Shown here: positions 1 to 9,389 of the stretch, one piece after another
Numbering within the stretch: the first letter of the stretch is position 1
Layout: each line of letters begins with the position of its first letter
NCBI RefSeq assembly: GCF_012928505.1
Contig: NZ_JABBJN010000004.1
Span: 124,001 to 188,000, forward strand
Origin: Achromobacter sp. Bel
GTDB lineage: Bacteria > Pseudomonadota > Gammaproteobacteria > Burkholderiales > Burkholderiaceae_B
DNA: 64,000 nt
Reading direction: 5' to 3'
Notes under the pieces: model-generated
What the model was told of the DNA's origin: nothing
Seen by the model: only the letters and a program-made list of their open reading frames with translations
Database searches by the model: none
Translations under genes and position numbers: made by a program

Positions 1-497
1 CGCGTATCCGGCAGGCTGGCGGCCTGACGCTGGAGCCGGCCTGGATCGGCCTGGACGCGTTGCTGCAACGCACCGTCGACGAGGTGCAGACCGGCTATCC
101 GGATCGCCAGATCGAATGCGAGTGCGTGGGCAACCTGGCGGGCGCCTGGGACGCCGAGCGGCTATGCCAGGTCTTCACGAACCTGATCGGCAATGCGCTG
201 CACCATGGCAGCCGCGACATTCCCGTGCGCATCCGGGCAGACGGGGCGGCGACTGAGCGCGTGGCCGTCACGGTCAGCAACGGCGGCAGCATTCCTCCGG
301 CGTTGCTGCCGCACCTGTTCAACCCGTTCCGCGGCGGCGAGCGCCGCGCCGAAGGTCACAAGGGCCTGGGCCTGGGGCTGTTCATCGCGCAGCAGATCGT
401 GCTGAGCCACGGCGGGCGCATCAGTGCGTCGTCGGAAGACGGCCTGACGCACTTCCGGGTGGACCTGCCACGCGAGTTCCCGCGCGGCGGGGAGTAG
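1..497 (+). CDS. Sensor histidine kinase, C-terminal part (5' end outside window)
   Basis: The frame is open from the left edge (codon phase starts at base 3) to a TAG at 495-497, leaving about 164 residues. What remains is the HATPase_c ATP-binding domain. The N box is visible as FTNLIGNALHHGS and the glycine-rich G2 box as GLGLGLFIAQQIVLSHGG near the C-terminus. It would act as the membrane sensor of a two-component pair, autophosphorylating on a histidine that lies outside the window. The input domain and partner regulator are not visible, so the signal is unknown. It converges on the TonB receptor gene. Confidence 0.85.
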   Translation, partial: RIRQAGGLTLEPAWIGLDALLQRTVDEVQTGYPDRQIECECVGNLAGAWDAERLCQVFTNLIGNALHHGSRDIPVRIRADGAATERVAVTVSNGGSIPPALLPHLFNPFRGGERRAEGHKGLGLGLFIAQQIVLSHGGRISASSEDGLTHFRVDLPREFPRGGE

Positions 498-502
498 GCC
501 CG

Positions 503-519
503 CCACGCGGACGGCGTGG
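503..519. terminator. Hairpin between convergent genes, possible terminator
   Basis: CCACGC (503-508) and GCGTGG (514-519) form a 6-bp stem with a 5-base loop in the 35-bp gap between the convergent kinase and TonB receptor genes. There is no clear T tract, so termination is only suggested by position. Confidence 0.3.
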
Positions 520-532
520 GTTCCGGGCGGGG

Positions 533-3001
533 TCAGAACTCCGCCGAGACCGACAGCAGCACCGTCAGCGGCGCGCCGACGGTCAGGCCTTCGCGGGCGG
601 CGGATTGCCAGTAGTCCTTGTTGAACACGTTTTCCACGGTGGCGCGCACGACCATCGGCGTGCCGTTGGCCTTGAACGCATAGCGCGCGCCGACGTCGAA
701 ACGCGTCCATCCCGGAATCTGTTGGGTATTGCCGACGTCGACATACTGGCTGCTTGTGCGCAACATGCGCGCCGTCAATGTCAGGCCGGGCAGAAACGGG
801 GTGTCCCATTCCGCTGCCGCATTGAACTGGAAGCGCGGCACAGCGGGTGCGACGTTGCCATCGTTCACGCCGCCTTCGGTGCGCGTCAGGCGCCCATCGG
901 TGTAGGCCACGCCGCCCAGCAAGCGAACCCCAGGCGCGGCGTCGCCCTGCACCAGGAACTCCAGGCCGCGGTTGCGCTGCTGGCCGTTGGACACATAGCG
1001 GCGGCTGACGGGATCCAGGTAGCTGCTGGGCTTCTCGATCTGAAACGCGCTGAGCGTGGTGAAGAAGTCGCCAAAGTCGTATTTGCCTCCGACTTCGAAT
1101 TGCTTGGAGATCTCGGGCGGGAACATCTGTCCGGCATTGACGGCGCCTTCCGGCGCGGTGCCGCCCTGGCTCAGGCCTTCGATGTAGTTGCCGTACAGGG
1201 ACAACTGCTGGGTGGGCCGGACCGTCAATGCGAAGGCGGGCGTCACGGCCGATTTTTCATACTCGGAAGCGGTGCGGCCGGTGGCAGCGTCAAAGTTGGT
1301 GGATTCGATCCGCTGGTGCCGGAAGCCCGCGATGACCTGGACCCGGTCTTCGGCGAACGAGATCTTGTCGGCCAGCGCAATGCTGTAGAGCCGGGACTCG
1401 CTGGTCTTGGGCAAGTCGCCCGGCCGGGCGATGTCCGGCTTCGGCAAGTCGGCGGGGTGGTACAGGTTCGAGAAGACCGTGCTTGAGCGGATGCGAGCGG
1501 ACGAATAGTCGATCGCCAGGGCGCTGGCCGAGAGCGACGGCTCGTGCTTGAGCGGGCCGGTATTGAAACGGCCGCGCACGCCGATTTCTCCCGTCTTGCT
1601 GAGCAGCGACTCGTTCAGACGGGAGGGGACGGCGCCGATGTCGCCCGCGCTGTCCAGCATCAACCAGCTGGTCTGCATGCTTTCGAAGTCGTGCTTGCGG
1701 GCGCCCACGGCGCCATATACCGTCCAGTCCGGCGTCACATCGAACTCGGCCCTGAGGGCGCCCGACCATTCCTTGGTCTTCCAGTAAGTCCAGGACGGGA
1801 AGAAGTTGCGGCGCGCATCAGGCGGCGGGCCGATGTCCATCCCGGGCTCCGGCGGGAACAGCAGGCCGCTGCGCGCATCGGTGGTCCGGTTTTGATAGTT
1901 GATGTCACCGTCGACGCGAAACCGCTCGCTCTGGTAGTCCAGGCCAAGGGCGACCGCGCCCAGGTCTTCCTTGGAGCCGTCCTGGGGCAGGTCGCCGCCG
2001 CTGCCGGCCACGTTCAGCCGCACGCCCCATTCCTGATTGTCGCCATAGCGGCGCGCCAGATCGGCGTGGACGCCGAACTGGGAGTCGCCGATATAGGTCA
2101 GCGTATAGCGGTTGAGAGGGTCGGGGCCAGCACGCTTTGGCACGAGGTTGATGGCGCCGCCTACGGATCCGTAAGGCGCCATGCCGTTCAGCAGCGCATT
2201 CGGACCGCGCAGGACCTCCACGCGCTCCACGCCGATCAGCGAACTTGCGTTGCGCGGCGAGACGCCATAAAGGCCGTTGAATGCCACGTCGTAGTTGAAC
2301 AGGGTGAAGCCGCGGATATTGAATTCGTCGCGCCCGGCGCCGCGCGAATAGGTGTTGCGGACGGACGGGTCGTTGACCAGCACGTCGCCGATGTTCTGCG
2401 CCTGCTGGTCCTCGATCAGCTTGGCCGTGTATTGCGTGGCGCTGAAGGGCGTGTCCAGGTCGCCCAGATTGCCCAGCAGGCCGACACGCCCGCCGCTGGC
2501 CACCTGGCCGCCTGCATAGACGGGCGGCAAGCCACTCGCCAGGGCGCTGGCGGTCACCGTCACCGTATCCAGCAGCGCGGTGCCGGTCTCCGGGGCAGCG
2601 ACCAGCCGGTATTGGTTCGGCGCTTCGCGCGTGGCGCGCAAGCCCGTGCCGGCCAGCGCAAGGTCCAGGGCCTCCGGGCGGGAATAGTGCCCGCGCACGC
2701 CGCCGCTCTGGCGTCCGGCCAGCAGCTCCCGGGGGGCCGCCAGCAAGATGCCCGATTCGTTGGCCAGGCGCGTCAACACCTGGTTCAACGGGGCCGCGGG
2801 AATGTCGAACATCAGCAACTCGGAAGCCTGGCCGGTACCGGCGGGCGCGGGCTGGGCGTGCGGCGCCGGCGTCCAAAGCGCCGAAAGGGCAATGGCAAGC
2901 GCCAGCGGCAGCCGGGATCCGTGGGAGTGGCCGCAGAAGGCCATGGGCCGCGCGGGAGGCCGGGCGGAAATGGTCAGGGCGGGCGGGAAACGATGGGGCA
3001 T
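533..3001 (-). CDS. TonB-dependent siderophore receptor with N-terminal signalling (STN) domain
   Basis: Outer-membrane ferric-siderophore transporter of the FecA/FpvA transducer type, about 822 residues from the ATG at 3001. In order it shows a signal peptide (about 20-49, ending PAPHA), a periplasmic secretin/TonB short N-terminal domain (about 65-130), a TonB-box-like LLDTVTVTAS near 145, a plug with IRGF and VEVLRGPNALL, and a beta-barrel ending in the terminal Phe of SVSAEF. The STN domain would signal ligand occupancy to the FecR protein encoded just upstream. The start is uncertain: an upstream GTG (3106) and a downstream ATG (2944, directly before the cleanest signal peptide) share the frame. 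The siderophore cannot be named, as no biosynthetic genes are present. Confidence 0.92.
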   Translation of the reverse strand: MPHRFPPALTISARPPARPMAFCGHSHGSRLPLALAIALSALWTPAPHAQPAPAGTGQASELLMFDIPAAPLNQVLTRLANESGILLAAPRELLAGRQSGGVRGHYSRPEALDLALAGTGLRATREAPNQYRLVAAPETGTALLDTVTVTASALASGLPPVYAGGQVASGGRVGLLGNLGDLDTPFSATQYTAKLIEDQQAQNIGDVLVNDPSVRNTYSRGAGRDEFNIRGFTLFNYDVAFNGLYGVSPRNASSLIGVERVEVLRGPNALLNGMAPYGSVGGAINLVPKRAGPDPLNRYTLTYIGDSQFGVHADLARRYGDNQEWGVRLNVAGSGGDLPQDGSKEDLGAVALGLDYQSERFRVDGDINYQNRTTDARSGLLFPPEPGMDIGPPPDARRNFFPSWTYWKTKEWSGALRAEFDVTPDWTVYGAVGARKHDFESMQTSWLMLDSAGDIGAVPSRLNESLLSKTGEIGVRGRFNTGPLKHEPSLSASALAIDYSSARIRSSTVFSNLYHPADLPKPDIARPGDLPKTSESRLYSIALADKISFAEDRVQVIAGFRHQRIESTNFDAATGRTASEYEKSAVTPAFALTVRPTQQLSLYGNYIEGLSQGGTAPEGAVNAGQMFPPEISKQFEVGGKYDFGDFFTTLSAFQIEKPSSYLDPVSRRYVSNGQQRNRGLEFLVQGDAAPGVRLLGGVAYTDGRLTRTEGGVNDGNVAPAVPRFQFNAAAEWDTPFLPGLTLTARMLRTSSQYVDVGNTQQIPGWTRFDVGARYAFKANGTPMVVRATVENVFNKDYWQSAAREGLTVGAPLTVLLSVSAEF

Positions 3002-3179
3002 GACGGGACCTGTGCGCTCGATCAAGGGATAGGAAGGAAGCGAGAGGCGCGGCGGCCGCAACGGGAACGGAAAAGCCGTTCGGCGGCTGGACTCTCGGAC
3101 TCTCACTTTCCTTAATCGAACAGGACGGCGAAATGCGGAACCGCCAGGACCATTTATTTTTGCAATTTCAATCCGACGC

Positions 3180-4172
3180 TCAATCGCGCAGTTCGATGCT
3201 TACCCACCAAGGCAGCGGGCGGCTCAGGCGGATCGGCAGCACCGAAGCCAGCATGTCGAGCGCGCGATCCGTGTCATTCAGGGGATAGCTGCCGAATACG
3301 GGCAATTGCCCCACCTGGGGCGACAGGCCCAGGTGCCCGCCGTGGTAGCGGCGCAGTTCGGCCACAACGTCGGCCAAGGGCAAGCCGTCTGCCAGCAGCA
3401 GGCCGTTGCGCCAGCTTTCCCGCGCGGGGTCGGCTGGCATCTGCGGCTGTAACCCATCGGCGGTGAATCGGGCCTGCCGGCCTGCCTGCACGACGGCGCT
3501 TGCGCCCGAGCCCGCCGGGGTCACGCGGACGGCGCCGTCGTAGACCGCGACCAAGATGCCGGCATCGTCCTGACTGACAGAAAAGCGCGTCCCCAGGGCC
3601 TGCAAGCGGCCCTCGGCGGTATCGACGACGAAGGGGCGCAGCGGATCCTTGCCGGTGTCGATCAATATTTCCCCGTCCACCAGTTCCAGGCGGCGCTGCG
3701 TGCCGCTGTAGGCCCGGTTGAACCCGCTTAGCGCCTTGATCCAGACCGTGGTGCCGTCGGACAGGGCGACCTGACGCGTTTCCCCCACGCCGGCGCGATA
3801 TTCCGCGCCCCATAGCGTTGCCAGGGCGGACAAGGGTGTCTGGCGCCAGGCGGTCCATCCCAGCCAGGAGAGCCCCAGGGTTCCGGCCAGACCCAGCAGG
3901 ACCTGACGCCGCCGACGGGGCGCGGTGCTGACGGTCTGGTGAAACGCCGCCACCGCGGCGTCGCGATCGGGGCTTGATTGCAGCGGGCTGAAGCGGCGGC
4001 CGACACGTTCGACATAGCTCCAGGCCAGCCGGTGCGCGTCATCGCGGCCCAGCCACTGATTCCATTTCTGCTGTTCAGCGGCGGAAGCCTGCCCGGTACG
4101 CAGCAAGGCATACCACTCGGCGGCTTCTTCCATCGCGCGATGCGAGGGTTCGGGCGAGAGCGTCACGGTCAT
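3180..4172 (-). CDS. FecR-type anti-sigma / sigma regulator
   Basis: A 330-residue inner-membrane regulator that relays receptor occupancy to an ECF sigma factor. The N-terminal cytoplasmic DUF4880-like segment (AAEWYALLRTG... to about residue 60) precedes a single membrane helix (about 95-115, after RRRRQ). The periplasmic FecR domain follows, with the typical ALSDGTTVWIKALSGF and ELVDGEILIDT stretches. The ATG at 4172 is chosen because it overlaps the sigma stop as ATGA, which implies translational coupling. A longer in-frame extension would run inside the sigma gene. It lies upstream of its receptor, the usual fecI-fecR-fecA order. Confidence 0.93.
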   Translation of the reverse strand: MTVTLSPEPSHRAMEEAAEWYALLRTGQASAAEQQKWNQWLGRDDAHRLAWSYVERVGRRFSPLQSSPDRDAAVAAFHQTVSTAPRRRRQVLLGLAGTLGLSWLGWTAWRQTPLSALATLWGAEYRAGVGETRQVALSDGTTVWIKALSGFNRAYSGTQRRLELVDGEILIDTGKDPLRPFVVDTAEGRLQALGTRFSVSQDDAGILVAVYDGAVRVTPAGSGASAVVQAGRQARFTADGLQPQMPADPARESWRNGLLLADGLPLADVVAELRRYHGGHLGLSPQVGQLPVFGSYPLNDTDRALDMLASVLPIRLSRPLPWWVSIELRD

Positions 4173-4738
4173 GGCGCGGCGGGCAAGGGGGAGGGCGCCG
4201 CCGGGGACGTTTCGGCCAGGCCGGCGGTCAACCGGGCTTCGAGCTTCATGCAGCAGAGCATGGCCTGCGCCACATATTTGCGCACCATGCGCGACGACAC
4301 GTTCAGCGTCGCGGCGACTTCGTTGTCCGTCATGTCGCAAGCGACGGCCAGGACGAAGGCGTGGGCCACCTTGGCGGGCAAGTCGCGCAGCATGGCGTCG
4401 ATTTCGCCCAGGGCTTCAAGCACCATGGCCTGCTGTTCCGCGGAAGCCGCCGTGGGTTCCGGCTGCGCCGCAAGCGCTTCCAGCCACGCTTGCTCCAGGC
4501 TGCGCCGGCGCCACAGGTCGACGCACATGCCATTGGCCATTTTGCGCAGGTAAGCGCGAACCTGCTGCGGGCTCTCGAACTGGCAGGGGCGCGTCAGCAG
4601 GCGCACGAACGCGTCGTGCGCCAGGTCCGCCGCATCGGCCGCATTGCCCAGACGCCAGTTGACCCAGGCAAGCAACCAGTGGTGGTGATTGCCATACAGG
4701 TGCTCGAAGTCCTGGGACAAACGTTGTGATGCGCTCAC
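4169..4738 (-). CDS. ECF sigma-70 factor, FecI type
   Basis: A 189-residue extracytoplasmic-function sigma factor. Region 2 spans about residues 10-75 (DAADLAHDAFVRLL, then AYLRKMANGMCVDLWRRR). Region 4 spans about 110-165, with the helix-turn-helix MTDNEVAATLNVSSRMVRKYVAQAM. It should direct RNA polymerase to the promoter of the downstream receptor once FecR signals occupancy. It is the first gene of the fecI-fecR-receptor unit and overlaps fecR by ATGA. Iron repression through Fur would be expected for the family; an AT-rich stretch lies just upstream. Confidence 0.93.
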   Translation of the reverse strand: MSASQRLSQDFEHLYGNHHHWLLAWVNWRLGNAADAADLAHDAFVRLLTRPCQFESPQQVRAYLRKMANGMCVDLWRRRSLEQAWLEALAAQPEPTAASAEQQAMVLEALGEIDAMLRDLPAKVAHAFVLAVACDMTDNEVAATLNVSSRMVRKYVAQAMLCCMKLEARLTAGLAETSPAAPSPLPAAP

Positions 4739-4773
4739 GATCTCGCCCGCTCGCGATAAGGGGCCGCACCATT

Positions 4774-4805
4774 GCTAATGCGAACACGTATCAATTAATA
4801 AGTGA
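4774..4805 (-). promoter_or_regulatory. AT-rich upstream region of the ECF sigma gene, weak Fur-box-like candidate
   Basis: About 35-65 bp upstream of the sigma ATG the sequence turns unusually AT-rich for this genome, with ATTAATTGATACG then CGCATTAG read on the minus strand. Iron-regulated fecI genes normally carry a promoter overlapped by a Fur site here. The match to the Fur hexamer consensus is only partial, so this is a positional suggestion. Confidence 0.3.
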
Positions 4806-4932
4806 GCGCAGATTATGGCGCGTCGCGGACCGCCTTGGCAACCCTGGGGAAAGCCGACTGTGGCGCGCCGGCCTCAGGCTGCTGAAGGCGCAAGCCTTGG
4901 GCGCGACGCGTCCACAACGCGTGGCGCCGGCG

Positions 4933-6516
4933 TCAACCGGCCGTCATCACCCCGTCGACCATGCGCATCAGATCCAGCGGATTTCCGCGCTTCACCCCTT
5001 CGGGCAGCAGAGCGTCGGGCAGGTCCTGGTAGCAGACCGGGCGCAGGAAACGACGGATGGCGGTGGCGCCCACCGACGTGGAGGCGGCGTTGGACGTGGC
5101 AGGGAAGGGGCCGCCATGCACCATGGCGTGGCTGACTTCGACGCCGGTCGGGTAGCCGTTGGCCAGGATGCGGCCGGCCTTGCGTTCCAGCACGGGCAGT
5201 AGCGTTTGGGCCTGCGGCACGTCGGCGTCATCCACGAAAATCGTGGCGGTGAGTTGGCCTTCCAGGTGTTCGGCCACGGCCTTCATCTGGGCGATGTCCT
5301 TGCAGGCGACCACCAGCGAGGCGGGGCCGAAGACTTCGGCCTCAAGTTCGTGCGAGGCCAGGAAGCGGTCGGCCTGCGTGCCGAAGACGACGGCGCCGGC
5401 CGCGTTGGCGGCCGGTTTCGAGGCTTCGCCGCGGCCCAGGGTGGCGACGCTGGCGTGCTTGGCCAGCGCGTCGGCGCCTTCCTGGTAGGCCGCGAAGATG
5501 CCCGGGGTCAGCATGGTGGCCGCGCCCTTGGCCTGCACCGCTTGCGCGGCAGCCTGGCGGAAGCGTTCCAGCGCGGGGCCCTCGATGCCGATGACCAGGC
5601 CGGGGTTGGTGCAGAACTGGCCGACGCCCAGGGCCAGCGAATCCACGAAGCCGCGGGCGATGGTTTCGGCGCGGGCCTCCAGCGCGGCCGGCATCAGGAA
5701 CACCGGGTTGATGCTGGACATCTCGGCGTAGACGGGAATCGGCACGGGGCGTGCGTTGGCGGCGGCAACCAGGGCCAGGCCGCCGCGGCGGGAACCCGTG
5801 AAGCCGACGGCGGTGATGGCCGGGTGCGTCGCCAGGGCCGTGCCGATGTCGCTGCCTGCGCCGAACAGCAGCGAGAACGTGCCTTCCGGCAGGCCATGGC
5901 GGGCGACGGCGGCCTGGATCACGCGGCCCACCATTTCAGAGGCGCCCGGGTGAGCGTTGTGGGCCTTGACGATGACAGGGCAACCCGCGGCCAGTGCGGA
6001 CGCGGTGTCGCCGCCGGCCACCGAGAACGCCAGCGGGAAGTTGCTGGCGCCAAAGACCGCTACCGGGCCCAGCGGCACGTTGGCCAAGCGCAGGTCGGCG
6101 CGCGGCAGCGGCTGGCGGTCGGGCTGGGCGGGGTCGATGGTGGCGTCCAGGAAGTAGCCGTCGCGGACCACGCGGGCGAACAGGCGCAGTTGGCCGACGG
6201 TGCGACCGCGTTCGCCCTGCAGGCGGGCCACGGGCAAGCCGGTTTCCTGGTGGGTGCGCTCGATCAGCGCATCGCCCAGCGCCAGGATGCCTTCCGCGAT
6301 GGTCTCCAGGAACTGCGCGCGGGTTTCCAGCGGCGCAGCGCGATAGGGATCGAACGCGGCGCGGGCCAGTTCCGCCGCGCGTGCGACGTCGTCGGACGAA
6401 CCGGCCGGGAAGCCGGGTTCCAGGCGTTCGCCGGTGGCGGGGTTGATGGCGTGTTGGGCGGCGCCCGAGCCCAGGACGGCGGTGGCGCCGATCAGCATTT
6501 GGCCGGTCAAGGTCAT
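4933..6516 (-). CDS. 2,5-dioxovalerate (2-oxoglutarate semialdehyde) dehydrogenase
   Basis: A 527-residue aldehyde dehydrogenase of the long KGSADH subfamily, oxidising 2,5-dioxopentanoate to 2-oxoglutarate with NAD(P)+ as the last step of glucarate/galactarate catabolism. The catalytic Cys lies in GQFCTNPG and the general-base Glu in AEMSSINP; both are typical of this subfamily rather than of betaine or succinate semialdehyde dehydrogenases. The start is supported by GGAG at 6524-6527, seven bases upstream. It lies downstream of the KdgD gene on the same strand, but an intrinsic terminator ends three bases before its ribosome-binding site. The specificity assignment rests on the neighbouring pathway genes. 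Confidence 0.9.
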   Translation of the reverse strand: MTLTGQMLIGATAVLGSGAAQHAINPATGERLEPGFPAGSSDDVARAAELARAAFDPYRAAPLETRAQFLETIAEGILALGDALIERTHQETGLPVARLQGERGRTVGQLRLFARVVRDGYFLDATIDPAQPDRQPLPRADLRLANVPLGPVAVFGASNFPLAFSVAGGDTASALAAGCPVIVKAHNAHPGASEMVGRVIQAAVARHGLPEGTFSLLFGAGSDIGTALATHPAITAVGFTGSRRGGLALVAAANARPVPIPVYAEMSSINPVFLMPAALEARAETIARGFVDSLALGVGQFCTNPGLVIGIEGPALERFRQAAAQAVQAKGAATMLTPGIFAAYQEGADALAKHASVATLGRGEASKPAANAAGAVVFGTQADRFLASHELEAEVFGPASLVVACKDIAQMKAVAEHLEGQLTATIFVDDADVPQAQTLLPVLERKAGRILANGYPTGVEVSHAMVHGGPFPATSNAASTSVGATAIRRFLRPVCYQDLPDALLPEGVKRGNPLDLMRMVDGVMTAG

Positions 6517-6528
6517 AGGGATTCTCCG

Positions 6529-6554
6529 AAAAAAAGCGCCCCCGAATCGGGGGC
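6529..6554 (-). terminator. Intrinsic terminator between kdgD and the semialdehyde dehydrogenase gene
   Basis: Read on the minus strand, GCCCCC and GGGGGC pair around GATTC (6538-6554) and are followed by GC and seven T residues (6535-6529). This is a textbook rho-independent terminator. The U tract ends one base before the GGAG ribosome-binding site of the dehydrogenase gene, which leaves no room for a promoter between them. Confidence 0.8.
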
Positions 6555-6590
6555 AGGAATGCGTGGCGGTATTGCGCGCCTGGCTTGCGC

Positions 6591-7505
6591 TTACTGCGGG
6601 CCGAGCTTCTTGATCAGGGCGTTGAGCATGTCGAGTTCTTCGCCGGTCAGGTCGGTCAGCGGGGCGCGCACGGGGCCCGCGTCATGGCCGACGAGCTTGG
6701 CGCCGGCCTTGACGATGCTGACGGCGTAGCCGGCCTTGCGGTTGCGGATTTCGAGGTAGGGGAGGAAGAAGTCGTCGAGCAGGCGGTTGGTGGTGTCGGA
6801 ATCGCCGGCGGCAATGGCGCGATAGAAGTCCATGGCCGTCTTGGGCACGAAGTTGAAGACGGCCGACGAGTAGACCGGCACGCCCAGTGCGCGGTAGGCG
6901 GCGGCATAGACTTCGGCGGTGGGCAGGCCGCCCAGGTAGGAAAAGCGGTCGCCCAGCTTGCGGCGGATGCGGACCATGGCTTCGATGTCGCCGATGCCGT
7001 CCTTGAAGCCGACCAGGTTGGGGCAGCGTTCGGCCAGTTGCGCGAGGCTGTCGGCCGACAGGCGGGACTGGGCGCGGTTGTAGACGATGACGCCGATCTT
7101 GACGGAGTTGCAGACCTGCTCGACGTAGGCGGCGATGCCGTCTTGGGAGGCTTCGGTCAGGTAGTGGGGCAGCAGCAGGATGCCCTTGGCGCCTTGGCGC
7201 TCGGCTTCCTGGGCGTAGGCGATGGCGGTGCGGGTGGGGCCGCCAGCGCCGGCCAGGATGGGCACCTTGCCGGCGCAGGTTTGGACGGCAGTGCGCACGA
7301 CGTCCGAGTACTCCTGGGGAGCCAGGGAGAAGAACTCGCCGGTGCCGCCGGCGGCAAAGAGGGCGGTGGCGCCGTACGGGGCCAGCCATTCAAGGCGGGC
7401 GGCGTAGCTCTTGGCGTTGAAATCGCCGTTCTGGTCAAAGTCCGTCACGGGGAAGGAAAGCAGTCCTTCCGACACGATTTCCTTGAGTTCCTGCGGGGTG
7501 GTCAT
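6591..7505 (-). CDS. kdgD: 5-dehydro-4-deoxyglucarate dehydratase
   Basis: A 304-residue enzyme of the DapA/N-acetylneuraminate lyase (TIM-barrel) superfamily. It dehydrates and decarboxylates 5-keto-4-deoxyglucarate to 2,5-dioxopentanoate. The Schiff-base lysine is in [11 protein letters not shown] and the conserved tyrosine in [21 protein letters not shown] is the pyruvate-binding turn. The ATG at 7505 ([11 protein letters not shown]) matches the usual family start; a 33-codon upstream extension is low-complexity promoter DNA. It is divergent from the galactarate dehydratase gene across 245 bp holding inverted repeats, and the dehydrogenase for its product lies downstream. Confidence 0.93.
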   Translation of the reverse strand: MTTPQELKEIVSEGLLSFPVTDFDQNGDFNAKSYAARLEWLAPYGATALFAAGGTGEFFSLAPQEYSDVVRTAVQTCAGKVPILAGAGGPTRTAIAYAQEAERQGAKGILLLPHYLTEASQDGIAAYVEQVCNSVKIGVIVYNRAQSRLSADSLAQLAERCPNLVGFKDGIGDIEAMVRIRRKLGDRFSYLGGLPTAEVYAAAYRALGVPVYSSAVFNFVPKTAMDFYRAIAAGDSDTTNRLLDDFFLPYLEIRNRKAGYAVSIVKAGAKLVGHDAGPVRAPLTDLTGEELDMLNALIKKLGPQ

Positions 7506-7580
7506 AGCGCGATCGTCCGGTGTGTCCGTTGCGGCCGGGTGTCGTGGCGTCGAACGGTTGGCGGGGTTAAAAGGTAAGTC

Positions 7581-7709
7581 ATCGTACAACACGAATTTAC
7601 GCATTTCAAGGCATCTTTCCCTATGAACATACTTGTAGACAAGGGGAAACCCGAAATTTATTTTTGATACTGTTCGAAGATATTCTCTTAGTTGTACGAT
7701 AACGTATCG
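7581..7709. promoter_or_regulatory. Divergent kdgD/garD control region with candidate operators
   Basis: Three symmetric elements lie between the divergent genes. ATCGTACAAC (7581-7590) and its exact reverse complement GTTGTACGAT (7691-7700) are spaced about 100 bp apart. CTTGT-AG-ACAAG (7632-7643) is a perfect dyad midway. CGATA-ACG-TATCG (7697-7709) is a dyad overlapping the right-hand repeat. The spacing would allow one regulator to bridge both promoters. No regulator gene is adjacent, so the binding protein is unknown; sugar-acid regulators of the GntR or LysR families are candidates. Confidence 0.55.
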
Positions 7710-7750
7710 GATGCCAGCCTTACGCGCATCCTCATGTGAAAGGATTCTTC

Positions 7751-9325
7751 ATGCAGGTTGCGGCAGACCAAGCGCCGGTGCTTATCAAGATTCACCCCCA
7801 GGACAATGTGGCGATCGTGGCCAACGAAGGTGGCTTGTCCGCCGGCACCGTGCTGCCGGACGGACTGCGGCTGGTGGACACCGTGCCGCAGGGGCACAAG
7901 GTCGCGTTGGCGGATCTGGCCGAAGGCGACGCCGTGGTGCGCTACAACGTGGTGGTCGGGTTTGCCGCGAAAGCGCTGCCGCGCGGCAGCTGGATCAATG
8001 AACGTGTCACGACCATGCCGGCGGCGCGCACGCTGCAGGATCTGCCCGTGGGCACGCGCATTGCGCCGCTGCCGCCGCTGGAAGGCTACACCTTCGAAGG
8101 TTTCCGCAATGCGGACGGTACCGTGGGCACGCGCAACATCCTTGCCATCAGCACCACCGTGCAGTGCGTGCAAGGCGTGGTCGAGCACGCCGTGGCCCGG
8201 ATTCGGCAGGAAATGCTGCCGCGCTATCCCAACGTGGACGACGTGGTGGGCATTGAGCACACCTACGGCTGCGGCGTGGCTATCGACGCCCCGGGGGCGG
8301 CAATCCCCATCCGCACCTTGCACAACATTGCGCGCAACCCCAATTTCGGCGGCACGTCGATGGTGGTCAGCCTGGGATGCGAAAAGCTGCAGCCGGAACG
8401 GCTTCTGGCGCCGGGCGCCATTCCCATCCGGGCGGGCGAGGGCATGGGTGCCGACGGCGAGGGCGTGGACACCATCGTGCTGCAGGACGAAGAGAACATC
8501 GGCTTCCAATCCATGATCGACCTGATCATGCGCACGGCAGAACGCCATTTGCAGAAACTGAATGCGCGCCGGCGCGAAACCTGCCCCGTGTCGGACCTGA
8601 CGGTCGGCGTGCAATGCGGCGGCAGCGACGCGTTTTCCGGGGTGACCGCCAACCCTGCCGTGGGCTTCGCGACCGACCTGGTGGTGCGGGCGGGCGGCAC
8701 GGTCATGTTTTCCGAGAACACCGAAGTGCGCGACGGCATCGACCAGTTGACCGCGCGCGCCGCCACGCCCGAGGTGGCGCAGGCGTTGGTGCGCGAGATG
8801 GCCTGGTACGACGATTATCTGCAGCGCGGCATGGCCGACCGCAGCGCCAACACCAGTCCAGGCAACAAGAAGGGCGGCTTGTCGAACATCGTCGAAAAGG
8901 CGATGGGGTCGATCGTGAAGTCGGGCTCGTCGCCGATCCATGGCGTGCTGTCGCCCGGCAACCGCCTGACGCAAAAGGGCCTGATATTCGCCGCCACCCC
9001 AGCCAGCGATTTCATTTGCGGCACGTTGCAGTTGGCGGCGGGGATGAACCTGCATATTTTTACCACCGGCCGCGGCACGCCTTACGGGCTGGCGCAGGTG
9101 CCGGTGATCAAGGTGGCCACGCGCGACAGCCTGGCGCGCCGCTGGCATGACCTGATGGACGTAAACGCCGGGCGCATCGCCACGGGCCAGGCCACGATCG
9201 AAGACGTGGGTTGGGAACTGTTCCGCCTGATGCTGGATGTGGCTAGCGGCCGCCAGCAGACCTGTGCGGAAAAGCTCAAGCTGCACAACGCCCTGGCGTT
9301 GTTCAACCCCGGCCCGGTGACCTGA
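7751..9325 (+). CDS. garD: Galactarate dehydratase
   Basis: A 524-residue UxaA/altronate-dehydratase-family enzyme converting galactarate to 5-keto-4-deoxyglucarate. An N-terminal SAF domain (about 10-85) is followed by the catalytic region with [23 protein letters not shown] and [13 protein letters not shown], whose conserved Cys residues probably hold iron. The ATG at 7751 is preferred over the in-frame GTG at 7736 because AAAGGA lies six bases upstream of it. KdgD is encoded divergently and takes the product onward; a lactonase and a Bug receptor gene follow on the same strand. Confidence 0.93.
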   Translation: MQVAADQAPVLIKIHPQDNVAIVANEGGLSAGTVLPDGLRLVDTVPQGHKVALADLAEGDAVVRYNVVVGFAAKALPRGSWINERVTTMPAARTLQDLPVGTRIAPLPPLEGYTFEGFRNADGTVGTRNILAISTTVQCVQGVVEHAVARIRQEMLPRYPNVDDVVGIEHTYGCGVAIDAPGAAIPIRTLHNIARNPNFGGTSMVVSLGCEKLQPERLLAPGAIPIRAGEGMGADGEGVDTIVLQDEENIGFQSMIDLIMRTAERHLQKLNARRRETCPVSDLTVGVQCGGSDAFSGVTANPAVGFATDLVVRAGGTVMFSENTEVRDGIDQLTARAATPEVAQALVREMAWYDDYLQRGMADRSANTSPGNKKGGLSNIVEKAMGSIVKSGSSPIHGVLSPGNRLTQKGLIFAATPASDFICGTLQLAAGMNLHIFTTGRGTPYGLAQVPVIKVATRDSLARRWHDLMDVNAGRIATGQATIEDVGWELFRLMLDVASGRQQTCAEKLKLHNALALFNPGPVT

Positions 9326-9389
9326 GGGCGCCCGCGCGCCGTCTTTGCCGCATTGCCATCGCCATACACCGACAACAGAGGAGACACCG

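Noticed and set aside
3089-3104. GGACTCTC doublet upstream of the TonB receptor gene
   Set aside because: Two 8-bp copies only, within the uncertain N-terminal region; too little to call an operator.
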